From Flavobacterium sp. 90 (GTDB lineage Bacteria; Bacteroidota; Bacteroidia; Flavobacteriales; Flavobacteriaceae), in the NCBI RefSeq assembly GCF_004339525.1, contig NZ_SMGE01000001.1, forward strand, positions 4,092,001 through 4,156,000: 64,000 bases of DNA, in the 5' to 3' direction. The translations under genes were made by a program, and so were the position numbers. Within the stretch, counting starts at the first letter, position 1. Each line of letters starts with the position of its first letter. Below, one piece after another: positions 7,511 to 16,768 of this stretch. The notes beneath the pieces were generated by a model, which was not told where the DNA came from, made no database searches, and saw only the letters and a program-made list of their open reading frames with translations.

Positions 7511-8272
7511 TTAAATAATCTTCTTGATTACGCGCAAATTATGGGTGTGTTTATTGAGTTCCGGATTGTAGATTCCCAAATGATCTAAACGGTCAATGCG
7601 TACTTTTCCACTTGCGTGAATGATGTAATTATTGTCCATTATAATACCTACGTGAATGATGTTTCCTTCGGCATTGTCAAAAAAGGCTAAATCTCCAGCT
7701 TCGCTTTCTTCGATAAAACTCAAAGGTTCGCCTTCAAGAGCTTGTTGTGAAGCATCGCGGTGTATTTTGTATCCGTTTAGTTTGTAAACCATTTGGGTTA
7801 AGCCCGAACAGTCAATTCCAAAAGGTGTTTTTCCACCCCAAAGATAAGGTGCGTTCAAATACATAAAAGCGGTATTGATTAAGGCACTTTTAGGTTTTGT
7901 ACCACTTGTTTTGGTGCCTTCGAAATCAAAGTTTGCAGTATTGATTTCGCTATTATTCAAAAATGATAAAGAGGCTCCAAGCGGAATTGGTAATAATAAA
8001 TTATCAGGCGCACTGATATAATCAATCAAATCTGCGTTAAGAATAATGGCGTCATTGCTTAATTGCTTATAATTTGCCTCTGAAATAATTTGATATTGTT
8101 TAGAATCTACCCAACCTTCGTAGTCGTCGAATTGTATTTTTATTCGGGCCCATTGATTTTGGCGTTCTAAAATCTCAATGTGTTCACCAAACAAAAGTTG
8201 TGTAACGATTTCACTTCTGTCGCTTGGCTCAGATCGAACGGGTACTATGGCTAGATTGCAAATTCCGAACAT
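7511..8272 (-). CDS. C40 (NlpC/P60) cell-wall peptidase with N-terminal SH3 domain
   Basis: A 253-aa protein with a bacterial SH3 domain at about 8-65 (VPVRSEPSDRSEIVTQLLFGEHIEILE, then WARIKIQFDDYEGWVD) and an NlpC/P60 catalytic domain at about 135-253. The catalytic Cys is in PFGIDCSGLTQMVY, the His in NIIHVGIIMD, and the third residue follows in NYIIHASGKVRID. Such enzymes cut peptide bonds in peptidoglycan stems. No clear signal peptide is present, so export or a cytoplasmic recycling role is unresolved. The gene stands alone, downstream of the thiolase terminator. Confidence 0.85.
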   Translation of the reverse strand: MFGICNLAIVPVRSEPSDRSEIVTQLLFGEHIEILERQNQWARIKIQFDDYEGWVDSKQYQIISEANYKQLSNDAIILNADLIDYISAPDNLLLPIPLGASLSFLNNSEINTANFDFEGTKTSGTKPKSALINTAFMYLNAPYLWGGKTPFGIDCSGLTQMVYKLNGYKIHRDASQQALEGEPLSFIEESEAGDLAFFDNAEGNIIHVGIIMDNNYIIHASGKVRIDRLDHLGIYNPELNKHTHNLRVIKKII

Positions 8273-8292
8273 TTAGGGTAATTTATTAGTTG

Positions 8293-8331
8293 AAAAAATT
8301 AGGAGTTATTTCATTTAAAAATAACTCCTAA
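8293..8331 (-). terminator. Rho-independent terminator of the thiolase gene
   Basis: Perfect 13-bp arms at 8299-8311 (TTAGGAGTTATTT) and 8319-8331. On the minus strand the stem is followed by a run of T residues (complement of 8293-8298), just after the thiolase stop. Confidence 0.8.
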
Positions 8332-8341
8332 GATATGTTGT

Positions 8342-9520
8342 TTAAGCTCTTTCGATAACAATTGCTGATGCTCCACCACCGCCATTGCAAATTGCAGCAG
8401 CTCCGGTTTTAGCATTGTTTTGTTCTAAAACATTAAGTAAAGTTACGATGATTCTCGCTCCTGAACATCCAAGAGGATGTCCTAATGAAACTGCACCACC
8501 ATTAACGTTTACTTTATCGTTATCAAGACCAAGAATTTTTGAATTGGCTAATCCAACAACTGCAAATGCTTCGTTGAATTCGAAATAATCAACATCGCCA
8601 ATTGCAATTCCTGCTTTATCTAAGGCTTTCGGTAATGCTTTTGCAGGACTCGTAGTAAACCATTTTGGTTCCTGAGCAGCATCTGCATAACCTTTTATGT
8701 AGGCTAGAGGTTTTAATCCTAATGCGTTTGCTTTTTCTTCAGACATTAAAACTAAAGCTGCAGCTCCGTCATTGATTGTTGAAGCGTTTGCGGCAGTAAC
8801 AGTTCCGTCTTTTGTGAAAACAGCACTTAAAGAAGGAATTTTATCCAATTTTACATTAGTGTATTCCTCATCTTTAGAAACAATAACTGGTTCGCCACGT
8901 CTTTGCGGAACTTCTACAGGAACAATTTCGTTCTCGAATTTTCCGGCATCCCAGGCTTTTGCACTTCTTTCATAAGATTGAATAGCAAAATTGTCTTGTT
9001 CTTCTCGGCTGATGTTGTATTCAGTTGCACATAAGTCAGCGCAAACTCCCATTGCGTTGTTATCGTAAGCATCTGTCAAGCCATCTTTTTGCATTCCGTC
9101 AAGCATTGTTGCAGGACCAAATTTGTTTCCGTTACGCATTTGTACGTAATGTGGAATCAAACTCATGTTTTCCATTCCTCCGGCAACTACAATCTCCGCA
9201 TCGCCACAAGCGATTGCCTGAGCAGCAAACATAACAGCTTTCATTCCAGAAGCACAAACTTTGTTTACTGTAGTTGCAGCAACTTCTTCAGAAAGTCCTG
9301 CGAAAAGTGCAGCCTGACGTGCTGGCGCTTGTCCAACTCCGGCTTGAACCACATTCCCCATGAATACTTCATCAACTAATTTTGGGTCAAGGTTAATTTT
9401 TTGTAGTGCTCCTTTTATAGCGGCAGCACCTAATTTTGGTGCGGGTACGGTAGATAAACCTCCCATGAAACTTCCGATAGGTGTTCTAACGGCAGAAACG
9501 ATAACAACTCTTTTGTTCAT
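8342..9520 (-). CDS. Acetyl-CoA C-acyltransferase (thiolase)
   Basis: A 392-aa thiolase of normal length. It carries all signature segments: the nucleophile Cys89 in VNKVCASGMKAV, GGMENMS, NEAFAV, His348 in GGAVSLGHPLGCSG, and Cys378 in CNGGGGAS. It catalyses reversible condensation or cleavage of acetoacetyl-CoA or longer beta-ketoacyl-CoA in the cytoplasm. The sequence is of the biosynthetic/acetoacetyl type, but chain-length preference cannot be fixed by eye. It is monocistronic, with a good promoter upstream and a terminator downstream. Confidence 0.92.
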   Translation of the reverse strand: MNKRVVIVSAVRTPIGSFMGGLSTVPAPKLGAAAIKGALQKINLDPKLVDEVFMGNVVQAGVGQAPARQAALFAGLSEEVAATTVNKVCASGMKAVMFAAQAIACGDAEIVVAGGMENMSLIPHYVQMRNGNKFGPATMLDGMQKDGLTDAYDNNAMGVCADLCATEYNISREEQDNFAIQSYERSAKAWDAGKFENEIVPVEVPQRRGEPVIVSKDEEYTNVKLDKIPSLSAVFTKDGTVTAANASTINDGAAALVLMSEEKANALGLKPLAYIKGYADAAQEPKWFTTSPAKALPKALDKAGIAIGDVDYFEFNEAFAVVGLANSKILGLDNDKVNVNGGAVSLGHPLGCSGARIIVTLLNVLEQNNAKTGAAAICNGGGGASAIVIERA

Positions 9521-9545
9521 TTTCTGTTAATATTAGTTAATCAAG

Positions 9546-9576
9546 CAAATTTACTCTTTATTTGAATAAATTCAAA
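9546..9576 (-). promoter_or_regulatory. Thiolase promoter, Bacteroidota -33/-7 type
   Basis: On the minus strand a TTTG (9576-9573) is followed by a 19-bp spacer and TAAATTTG (9553-9546), matching the TTTG-N19-TAnnTTTG promoter pattern of this phylum. The ATG is 25 bp further downstream. Confidence 0.65.
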
Positions 9577-9759
9577 TTTTGGGGCAATTCGATTGGATTT
9601 TAAATTTAATATCAAATTTTTGTTAATTCTATTTGTTTGATTGTTAAGCGGTTTAAAAAAAAGATTGAAAAAAGTGAAAAAAAAGCGCCGAAATAGTTGT
9701 GAGATATGGAATGTTGTCTTACATTTGCAACCGCAAAACAGAACACGTTTCTTGAGCTT

Positions 9760-9843
9760 GGAGAGGTGCCAGAGCGGTAATGGAGCAGATTGCTAATCTG
9801 TCGACGAGTAATCGTCGCCAGGGTTCGAGTCCCTGTCTCTCCG
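9760..9843 (+). tRNA. tRNA-Ser (GCU)
   Basis: Cloverleaf with acceptor GGAGAGG and TCTCTCC, anticodon stem CAGA/TCTG around loop TTGCTAA (anticodon GCT), a long class II variable arm and T loop GGGTTCGAGTCCC. Discriminator base is G, as usual for serine. CCA is not encoded. Confidence 0.93.
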
Positions 9844-9925
9844 CGGAATAATTTGCTTATTGGGTATTGAAGAAATTCGATTATCGTGTCCTGATTAAAA
9901 TTAGGAAAAGCACTGATAGAATTTT

Positions 9926-10000
9926 CGGGGTGTAGCGTAGCCCGGTTATCGCGCCTGCTTTGGGAGCAGGAGGCCGCAGGTTCGAATCCTGCCACCCCGA
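9926..10000 (+). tRNA. tRNA-Pro (UGG)
   Basis: Cloverleaf with acceptor CGGGGTG and CACCCCG, anticodon stem CCTGC/GCAGG around loop TTTGGGA (anticodon TGG), T arm CAGGTTCGAATCCTG and discriminator A. CCA is not encoded. Confidence 0.94.
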
Positions 10001-10032
10001 CTAAAACTTTGCCATAAAGTTTTAAAACAAAT

Positions 10033-10106
<74 letters not shown>

Positions 10107-10109
10107 CAT

Positions 10110-10140
10110 CAAAAGCCATTCAAACGAGTGGCTTTTTTGT
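10110..10140 (+). terminator. Terminator after tRNA-Arg copy A
   Basis: Hairpin AAAAGCCATTC/GAGTGGCTTTTTT with a short loop and T run. Near-identical hairpins with GCCACTC/GAGGGGC follow array copies D (10390-10419) and E (10517-10548). An unrelated terminator at 50574-50604 has the same core. Confidence 0.75.
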
Positions 10141-10152
10141 TTTATTAAAAAT

Positions 10153-10220
10153 GGACGCATAGCTCAGCTGGATAGAGCATCCCGATTTTGAATCGGGACG
10201 GTCAGAAAGTTAAGTTTTAA
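10153..10220 (+). pseudogene. Defective tRNA-Arg copy B: 5' half with replaced anticodon arm
   Basis: The acceptor 5' strand and D arm are identical to tRNA-Arg (GGACGCATAGCTCAG...), but the anticodon arm is the hairpin TCCCGATTTTGAATCGGGA, whose loop would read TTG (Gln). After it the T arm and 3' acceptor are absent and replaced by an A/T-rich tail. It cannot form a full cloverleaf. It is the first of two 80-bp direct repeats with copy C. Confidence 0.75.
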
Positions 10221-10232
10221 GTTTAAAAATAA

Positions 10233-10300
10233 GGACGCATAGCTCAGCTGGATAGAGCATCCCGATTTTGAATCGGGACGATCAGAAGGTTAAGTTTTAA
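10233..10300 (+). pseudogene. Defective tRNA-Arg copy C: 5' half with replaced anticodon arm
   Basis: A direct repeat of copy B at exactly 80-bp spacing with only a few substitutions (for example CGATCAGAAGG for CGGTCAGAAAG). It has the same tRNA-Arg 5' half, the same CCCGATTTTGAATCGGG arm and the same loss of the T arm and 3' acceptor. Recent tandem duplication is the simplest origin. Confidence 0.75.
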
Positions 10301-10312
10301 GTTTAAAAATAA

Positions 10313-10386
<74 letters not shown>

Positions 10387-10438
10387 CATAAAAAAGCCAC
10401 TCAAATCGAGGGGCTTTTTGTTTTATACAAAATGGTTT

Positions 10439-10513
10439 AAGTGGATAGCTCAGCTGGATAGAGCATCCCGATTTCAATCGGGACGGTCGAAGGTTCGAAT
10501 CCTTCTGCGTTCA
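10439..10513 (+). pseudogene. Defective tRNA-Arg copy E: altered acceptor and six-base anticodon loop
   Basis: D arm, T arm and 3' acceptor (TGCGTTCA) match tRNA-Arg exactly. The 5' acceptor strand has become AAGTGGA, which pairs poorly with the 3' strand. The anticodon arm is TCCCGATTTCAATCGGGA, leaving a six-base loop if five stem pairs form. It is followed by a copy of the terminator hairpin (10517-10548). Unlikely to be charged. Confidence 0.7.
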
Positions 10514-10566
10514 CATAAAAAAGCCACTCAAATCGAGGGGCTTTTTTGTTTTATACAAAATGGTTT

Positions 10567-10641
10567 AAGTGTATAGCTCAGCTGGATAGAGCATCCCGAT
10601 TTCAATCGGGACGGTCGAAGGTTCGAATCCTTCTGCGTTCA
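10567..10641 (+). pseudogene. Defective tRNA-Arg copy F
   Basis: A direct repeat of copy E at 128-bp spacing, with the same TCCCGATTTCAATCGGGA arm and intact T arm and 3' end. The 5' acceptor strand is AAGTGTA, with mostly wobble or mismatched pairs. It is the last unit of the array and lies 26 bp before the GIY-YIG gene. Confidence 0.7.
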
Positions 10642-10655
10642 CATAGAAAAACTAA

Positions 10656-10922
<267 letters not shown>

Positions 10923-11371
10923 TTCACATAAATAAAGCATCTCTATCTTTAATCAGGATTTTTTAAGATTCGAAAAATTCTATTTTATATTTAACCCCAT
11001 TGATTTTAAGGGGCATTTGTTTTGTTTTCTGCTTTTGTGTCAGTTACTCCACTTAGAATTTATTATAGTCCTATTTTTTATCAGGAATAACGGGTTTTAT
11101 TCTGATTGAACATGTTTTTTGCTCGATTGTGCTGTAAAAGTACCAAGATAAAAATAACGTAAATTATTTGTTAAGATAAGCTGTAAGATTTAGCTTTAAA
11201 ATTTTGAACATGCCACTAAACTATATATAATAATATTACGTATATTTTGGAAAGTTGTAGTATTCATTGATGAAAAATTGTCAAAATGACATTTCTGATA
11301 CTTTTTATTGAGATAGATTATAGAAGTCTTAGAAAATTAATAATATTGTAAAATCTAATAATTACTTTTAA
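10923..11371 (+). other. Gap before the ECF sigma gene
   Basis: 449 bp without a gene. It begins with a sequence like the tRNA-unit tail (TTCACATAAATAAAGC). A weak CCCC...GGGG hairpin followed by T-rich sequence lies at about 10994-11013. The right half must hold the sigma-gene promoter. TATATTTTGG near 11230 is one base off the TAnnTTTG spacing; no convincing box was found. Confidence 0.4.
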
Positions 11372-11968
11372 ATGGCTATAAATTCTAATCTTGACGAAAA
11401 TAAACTTTTGTTTGAATTGTCGCAGGGAAACGAAATAGCCTTCACAACTTTATACAATCGATATAAAAACGTTGTTTACTCATCTGCTTTGAAAATTACC
11501 AAATCCAAAACCCTTTCGGAAGAGGTGGTTCAGGATGTATTTATGAAAATTTGGCTTAAAAAAGAAGAACTTACAGATATAACAGATTTTGAAAGTTATC
11601 TTTTTATTTCGGGTAGAAACCAGATTTTCAATATGATTAAAAAAATAGCAAGAGAAGATACTTTTAAAAATGTTCTGAAACATACTGATTCGTCATTTAA
11701 TGCAACTGATTCTTTTTTAAAAGATGAACAGTATAATATACTTTTAAGCCAAATCTTACTCAAACTTCCGCCACAGCAACAAAAAATATATCAAATGGCT
11801 AAAGTTGAAGGGCTCAGCCATCAGAAAATTGCTGAAATACTTGATATATCGCCTTTAACTGTAAAGAAACATATGGCACAAGCCTTAAAACTAATTCGCG
11901 TGCAACTTGCGCGTCATATAAATCTTATTATAATAAGTTTTGGTTATTTTTTTACTCAAAATATATAA
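11372..11968 (+). CDS. ECF RNA polymerase sigma-70 factor (SusC-linked)
   Basis: A 198-aa ECF sigma factor with region 2 at about 25-90 (FTTLYNRYKNVVYSSALKI, then EEVVQDVFMKIW) and region 4 at about 125-180 (LPPQQQKIYQMAKVEGLSHQKIAEILDISPLTVKKHMAQAL). It directs RNA polymerase to specific promoters when released by its anti-sigma factor. The neighbours downstream are FecR and an STN-containing SusC, the standard trans-envelope signalling trio of Bacteroidota. It therefore probably controls the transporter operon at 13365. The 211-bp gap to fecR suggests a separate or weakly coupled transcript. Confidence 0.92.
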   Translation: MAINSNLDENKLLFELSQGNEIAFTTLYNRYKNVVYSSALKITKSKTLSEEVVQDVFMKIWLKKEELTDITDFESYLFISGRNQIFNMIKKIAREDTFKNVLKHTDSSFNATDSFLKDEQYNILLSQILLKLPPQQQKIYQMAKVEGLSHQKIAEILDISPLTVKKHMAQALKLIRVQLARHINLIIISFGYFFTQNI

Positions 11969-12179
11969 TTTAATTGTTTGTTTTTGAGTGGATTATCTTT
12001 TTGTTTAAAATAATTTTACTTTTTTTTAACTTTAGACTACTCCTTCCTGTCTTTTAAATTGTCTTTATAATATACGGGCTTCATAAACTCTAAGAAGAAA
12101 ACTATTTTTCAATTTTAGAAATATTGATATTAATTGCCTGAATACATAAAAACCTACTACAAATAGTAATTATAAAGAG

Positions 12180-13220
12180 ATGCAAAAAGAAGAATTCGAA
12201 AAATTATTTGGTCGTTATCTGCAAGGTAAACTTTCAGATCAAGAATTGGAACAATTCATGCAAATTGTAAAAACCGATCAATATGATGTTTTTATAAAAG
12301 ATGGAATTTATACTTCATTAAAAGAAAGTGAAGTTTCAGATTTTATGGATGAGAAACAGGGAGAAATTATTCTGAATAAAATCTTATCTCAATCTAAAGA
12401 CGAATCAAAACTAATAACTTTTTCTCCTGAAAGAAGAAATAGAAAAAAGATACTTCGTATTCTTTTTGCAGCGGCTAGTATTGCTCTATTTGCAGCTATT
12501 GGCAGTACTTTTCTTTTTAAATCAAATCCTGTAGTTCCTGCTCAGGTTGAACAACATGTTGTTGCGGAAGAAAATGCATTAATTGCTTTCAGCGGAAAAC
12601 AATTAATTCATTTACCTGACGGAAGTACTGTTCTTTTAAATGATAACAGTAGTCTGGAATATAACAAGAACTCTTTTGACGATAAAACGCGTGAAGTAAC
12701 ACTTACCGGAGAAGCTTATTTTGATATTCACCACAACGAAAAAAAGGCTTTTATAGTACATACCGGCAAGGTTCAGACTAAAGTTTTAGGTACGGCTTTT
12801 AATATTAATGCACGCAATTCGTCTGCTAATATTGAAGTTACGGTTACAAGAGGTAAAGTACAGGTTGGAGACACTGAGAAAATATATGGTGTAATTACTC
12901 CTAATCAACAGATTAAAGTTGACAAAAACACCTTGAGCTTTGAACAGAATAATGTAAGTGCTGCTGTAGTGACACAGTGGAAAAGCAATTACCTGATTCT
13001 GGATGATATCAATATGGAAGCAGCGGCAGCACTTATTGCTCAAAAATATAAGGTAAAAATTTCAATGAATGAAAATATTAAAAACTGCCGAATAACAGCG
13101 AGTTTCCTAAATGACGAAGATTTAGATCATATTCTAAAAGTAGTATGTAGTGTTATTGAAGTCAATTATAGCTACACTGATTCAGGATCCATTATTTTGG
13201 AAGGGAAAGGCTGTCAATAA
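12180..13220 (+). CDS. FecR-family anti-sigma factor
   Basis: A 346-aa inner-membrane regulator: a cytoplasmic anti-sigma part (residues 1-88), one transmembrane segment at about 91-113 (LRILFAAASIALFAAIGS), then the periplasmic FecR domain (HLPDGSTVLLNDNSSLEYN and EVTLTGEAYFDIHHNEKKAFIVHTGKVQTKVLGTAFNI split across 150-210) and a C-terminal DUF4974-type region. It should hold the sigma factor at 11372 until contacted by the STN domain of the SusC protein downstream. Normal length and no defect seen. Confidence 0.92.
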   Translation: MQKEEFEKLFGRYLQGKLSDQELEQFMQIVKTDQYDVFIKDGIYTSLKESEVSDFMDEKQGEIILNKILSQSKDESKLITFSPERRNRKKILRILFAAASIALFAAIGSTFLFKSNPVVPAQVEQHVVAEENALIAFSGKQLIHLPDGSTVLLNDNSSLEYNKNSFDDKTREVTLTGEAYFDIHHNEKKAFIVHTGKVQTKVLGTAFNINARNSSANIEVTVTRGKVQVGDTEKIYGVITPNQQIKVDKNTLSFEQNNVSAAVVTQWKSNYLILDDINMEAAAALIAQKYKVKISMNENIKNCRITASFLNDEDLDHILKVVCSVIEVNYSYTDSGSIILEGKGCQ

Positions 13221-13287
13221 AAACGAAGTCTGAAAAAATTAAATAAAAATTAATCTAAAAAAAAAAGCCTATAAGTACAAAAAAAAA

Positions 13288-13312
13288 CCATCTGGCTTCT
13301 GACCCCAGATGG
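13288..13312 (+). terminator. Hairpin between fecR and susC (terminator or attenuator)
   Basis: Arms CCATCTGG (13288-13295) and CCAGATGG (13305-13312) with a 9-base loop, preceded by a run of A and followed by CGAATATTT without a T run. It lies in the 144-bp leader between FecR and SusC. It may reduce readthrough or mark a processed leader; a classical terminator is not certain. Confidence 0.45.
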
Positions 13313-13364
13313 CGAATATTTCTAATAATTAAAATCGAACTAACCATTAAAAACATGCAAATTT

Positions 13365-16300
13365 ATGAAATTACGCTGTAAAACAACCATGTTTGACAGG
13401 GAAAAAAAATCATCTTTTTTCCGCTTGTCAAAAAAAACCATTATGATCATGCGCATCAGTTTATTCCACATTTTCTTATTGACCTGCGGCGCTCCGATGG
13501 TCTTTGCGACCGAAATGAGCAGTCAGAATTTAGAATCAATATCCGTTGATATAGAACTTCATAATCAGGATATTAAAACTTTATTTAAGACAATAGAAAA
13601 TAAAACAGGATTACTGTTTGCTTACCAACCTCAGATCATAAAAGATTTTCCGAAGGTTAACACTCCAAAAGGACGCAGAAGTGTGAGTGATATTTTAGAC
13701 ATTGTATTTCAGGGCAGTAATTTGGTCTACAAACAAGTAGACAAAAATGTCGTGATTTATAAAAAGGAAACCGTCAAAGCTGATGTGAATGTTTCGAAAA
13801 AAGAAAATCGGGAAGATGCAAATTACATGCTTGCAGGAAAAATTCTCGATGAAAAAGGTCAGCCGTTGCCAGGGGTAACTGTTATGCTTGTAGGAGGGAA
13901 CAAAAGTGGAATTTCTGATTTTGACGGTCAATTTTATATTGAACTACCTTCTGGTAAACACGTACTTAAAGTGTCTTATTTAGGATATAAAACGCAGCAG
14001 GTTACAGTTGAAAATCAAGTTTCGATTACTATTAATATGCAGCCCGATTTGGCCAAATTAGATGAAATCGTAGTTATTGGTTACGGAACAACAACCAGAA
14101 GGACTTCAACTGGATCTGTAGTTAAAATTACTGCCGAAGATATTGAAAAACAACCTGTAACTAATATTTTACAAACATTACAAGGAAGAACTCCCGGAGT
14201 TTTTGTAACGCAAACTTCTGGTTATGCAGGAAGTGATATGAATATTAGTATTCGAGGAAGAAACTTTATTGCAGGAAATAATTTACCTCTTTATATTGTT
14301 GACGGAGTGCCTTATATTGGTGATGATATCAAAGAACAAGTACAGGATCAAAATGTTATCAGAGGTGCTCAAAAATCGACTAGCCCTTTGAATATTATCA
14401 ATCCAAATGACATAGAAAGCATTGAAATCCTGAAAGATGCAGATGCAACAGCAATCTATGGTTCAAGAGGTGCCAATGGTGTGGTTCTTATTACTACTAA
14501 AAAAGGAAAAGCCGGAAAAACAGAGTTTACGATAACAACTAACTCAGGAGTTTCTGAAGTAGCACATATGGTAAAAACTTTGGGTACACCAGCTTACCTG
14601 AATATGCTTCAAACGGCTTTAGACAATAATGGAGATGTTGCTGATGTTGATAGTAATGGTATTGCTATTACAGATTGGGATCCAAAAGCTCAAACAAACT
14701 GGCAGAAAAAATTAATAGGCGGTACAGCTAATTTTAATAATTATTCGGCTTCTTTGAAAGGTGGAAATGAGACAACAAATTTTCTTTTAAGTGGTGCTTA
14801 TCATAAAGAAACTACGGTTGTTCCGGGAAATTTTAGCTATGATAAATTTTCGACTAACTTCAATATTAATCACAGTACTCTGGATAAAAAATTAAAAATT
14901 GGAGCTTCTGTAATTTTTGCGGCAGATAATAATAAACTACCATTTTTTGATATCACAACATATGCGGTAGGTACGGCTCCAAACCGTCCGTTATACAATG
15001 CAGATGGAAGTTATTATTGGTCACCGGATTACTTTAGCGATATAAATCCACTTGCTGCTTTAGATAAAAGAGTAGAGGATAAAGGAATAAACTTAATAAC
15101 AAGTTTAAGCCTTCAGTATGAAATTGCAAAAGGTTTTTCTTTTAAAACAGATTTAGGATACGGACGAGCTCAAATGCAAACGGAACAATTTATGCCGGCA
15201 TCTGCAACAAATCATGCTTATGCTGAAGCAAACGATATGAGTTTAAACTTTCAAAGATCTTATACTGTTTCGACTAATAATACTAATAATTTTACTATTG
15301 AGCCTCAACTTAATTATACAACAGAATTATGGAAAGGAAACTTAACAGCACTTGTTGGAGGTTCATGGCAAAATAGAAAATCAGAAATGCCTTCTTATGT
15401 GAGTTCAAATGGTTATAGTTCAGATAATTTAATTGGAAATCTGGGGACTGCAGAAAACATAACGGCTAATAACGGAAGTGTAGAATATAAATACATTTCT
15501 CTTTTTAGCAGACTTAACTATAATATTGCCAACAAATACATTCTGAATGTTAACTTTAGAAGAGATGGTTCATCACGTTTTGGAGCAAATAACCGTTTTG
15601 GGAATTTTGGATCTGTTGGTGGTGCGTGGGTATTTACACAGGAAAATTTCTTAAAAAATGCTGACTGGTTAAGTTTTGGAAAACTACGCTCTAGTTATGG
15701 AGAAATAGGAAGCGACGAAATTGGAGATTATCAATATGCTGAAACCTTTGATACCCGTAATTATGGTAATGGAAACGCTTCTATGGCTGCAGCCAGAATT
15801 GCAAACCCTAATATCAAATGGGGATTAACAAAGAAATTTGAAGTTGCACTTGATTTAAGTTTCCTAAACGACCGTATTTCTTTTACTACTGCGTATTATA
15901 AAAACACTTCGAGTAATCAATTGGTAAACTATACTCTTAGCGCTCAGGCAGGTTTTACAACTTATACGGCAAACTTACCAGCCAAAGTTGAAAACGAAGG
16001 ATGGGAGTTTACGCTTGAAACAACAAATATTCGTACTAAAAACTTAAACTGGTCGACGTCTTTCAATATTTCGACAAATTCAAATAAATTACAATCATTT
16101 CCAGGCATAGAGTTTACGAGTTATTACTCTCAATACGTTGTTGGAAAACCTTTAGGCGGAATGTATTTGTATAATTTTACAGGTGTAAACGCTAATGGTA
16201 TTGCTCAATTTGAAGATGTAAACGGAGATGGCAGAATCTCCAGAGGATTTGCTGAAACTGGTGTAGGAGACAGAAAATATTATGGTCCTAGTTATCCGCA

Positions 16301-16757
16301 ATATTACGGCGGTATCTCAAATACTATTAGTTATAAAGATTTTACACTTGACTTTTTGTTTCAATTCGTAAAACAAAATGGTAGTACTTTAATGTCTTCA
16401 ACCGGAGGACAGCCGGGTTATCCTTACTCAACTGCAAATTTTCAAGTGGATGAATATAATAACTATATAGCACAAGGAAATGTTTTAAGTTCAGGTTTCC
16501 AAAACAGTTTTTTTAATTATATAGGATCAAATGCTACAGTTGTAGATGCATCGTATATAAAACTTAAAAATGTAAGTGCTTCCTATCAAATTCCTTTAGA
16601 TGAGACAACTAAGAAGTTTTTGCAAAGCGTTCGTGTTTCAGTACAAGGACAAAACTTAGTGACTTTTACTAAATACAAAGGACTTGATCCTGAAACTCAA
16701 GGTTTGGCTTTGCCACCATTACGTACAATAACTTTTGGAACACAGTTTACATTTTAA
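13365..16757 (+). CDS. SusC/RagA TonB-dependent outer-membrane transporter with STN signalling domain
   Basis: An 1130-aa transporter. Parts in order: a long N-terminus with the signal segment at about 27-49, an STN domain at 60-132 (IELHNQDIKTLFKTIENKTGLLFAYQ), a carboxypeptidase-like regulatory domain at 156-225, a TonB box-like DEIVVIGYGT at 233-242, the plug, and a 22-strand barrel ending in TFGTQFTF. The STN domain is what contacts FecR, so the upstream sigma/anti-sigma pair senses substrate through this protein. It sits 11 bp before its SusD partner. The neighbours are an ABC exporter and an M16 protease instead of glycoside hydrolases, so a peptide-like ligand is more likely than a glycan. 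Confidence 0.92.
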   Translation: MKLRCKTTMFDREKKSSFFRLSKKTIMIMRISLFHIFLLTCGAPMVFATEMSSQNLESISVDIELHNQDIKTLFKTIENKTGLLFAYQPQIIKDFPKVNTPKGRRSVSDILDIVFQGSNLVYKQVDKNVVIYKKETVKADVNVSKKENREDANYMLAGKILDEKGQPLPGVTVMLVGGNKSGISDFDGQFYIELPSGKHVLKVSYLGYKTQQVTVENQVSITINMQPDLAKLDEIVVIGYGTTTRRTSTGSVVKITAEDIEKQPVTNILQTLQGRTPGVFVTQTSGYAGSDMNISIRGRNFIAGNNLPLYIVDGVPYIGDDIKEQVQDQNVIRGAQKSTSPLNIINPNDIESIEILKDADATAIYGSRGANGVVLITTKKGKAGKTEFTITTNSGVSEVAHMVKTLGTPAYLNMLQTALDNNGDVADVDSNGIAITDWDPKAQTNWQKKLIGGTANFNNYSASLKGGNETTNFLLSGAYHKETTVVPGNFSYDKFSTNFNINHSTLDKKLKIGASVIFAADNNKLPFFDITTYAVGTAPNRPLYNADGSYYWSPDYFSDINPLAALDKRVEDKGINLITSLSLQYEIAKGFSFKTDLGYGRAQMQTEQFMPASATNHAYAEANDMSLNFQRSYTVSTNNTNNFTIEPQLNYTTELWKGNLTALVGGSWQNRKSEMPSYVSSNGYSSDNLIGNLGTAENITANNGSVEYKYISLFSRLNYNIANKYILNVNFRRDGSSRFGANNRFGNFGSVGGAWVFTQENFLKNADWLSFGKLRSSYGEIGSDEIGDYQYAETFDTRNYGNGNASMAAARIANPNIKWGLTKKFEVALDLSFLNDRISFTTAYYKNTSSNQLVNYTLSAQAGFTTYTANLPAKVENEGWEFTLETTNIRTKNLNWSTSFNISTNSNKLQSFPGIEFTSYYSQYVVGKPLGGMYLYNFTGVNANGIAQFEDVNGDGRISRGFAETGVGDRKYYGPSYPQYYGGISNTISYKDFTLDFLFQFVKQNGSTLMSSTGGQPGYPYSTANFQVDEYNNYIAQGNVLSSGFQNSFFNYIGSNATVVDASYIKLKNVSASYQIPLDETTKKFLQSVRVSVQGQNLVTFTKYKGLDPETQGLALPPLRTITFGTQFTF

Positions 16758-16768
16758 ATCTAAAAAAC

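Noticed and set aside
10153..10312. 80-bp direct repeats considered as a CRISPR or satellite array
   Set aside because: The repeated unit is a tRNA-Arg 5' half; there are no spacers of CRISPR type and no cas genes.
10439..10641. Copies E and F as UGA-reading suppressor tRNAs (loop TTTCAA)
   Set aside because: The loop has only six bases if five pairs form, and the 5' acceptor strand is damaged, so a working suppressor or selenocysteine tRNA is unlikely.
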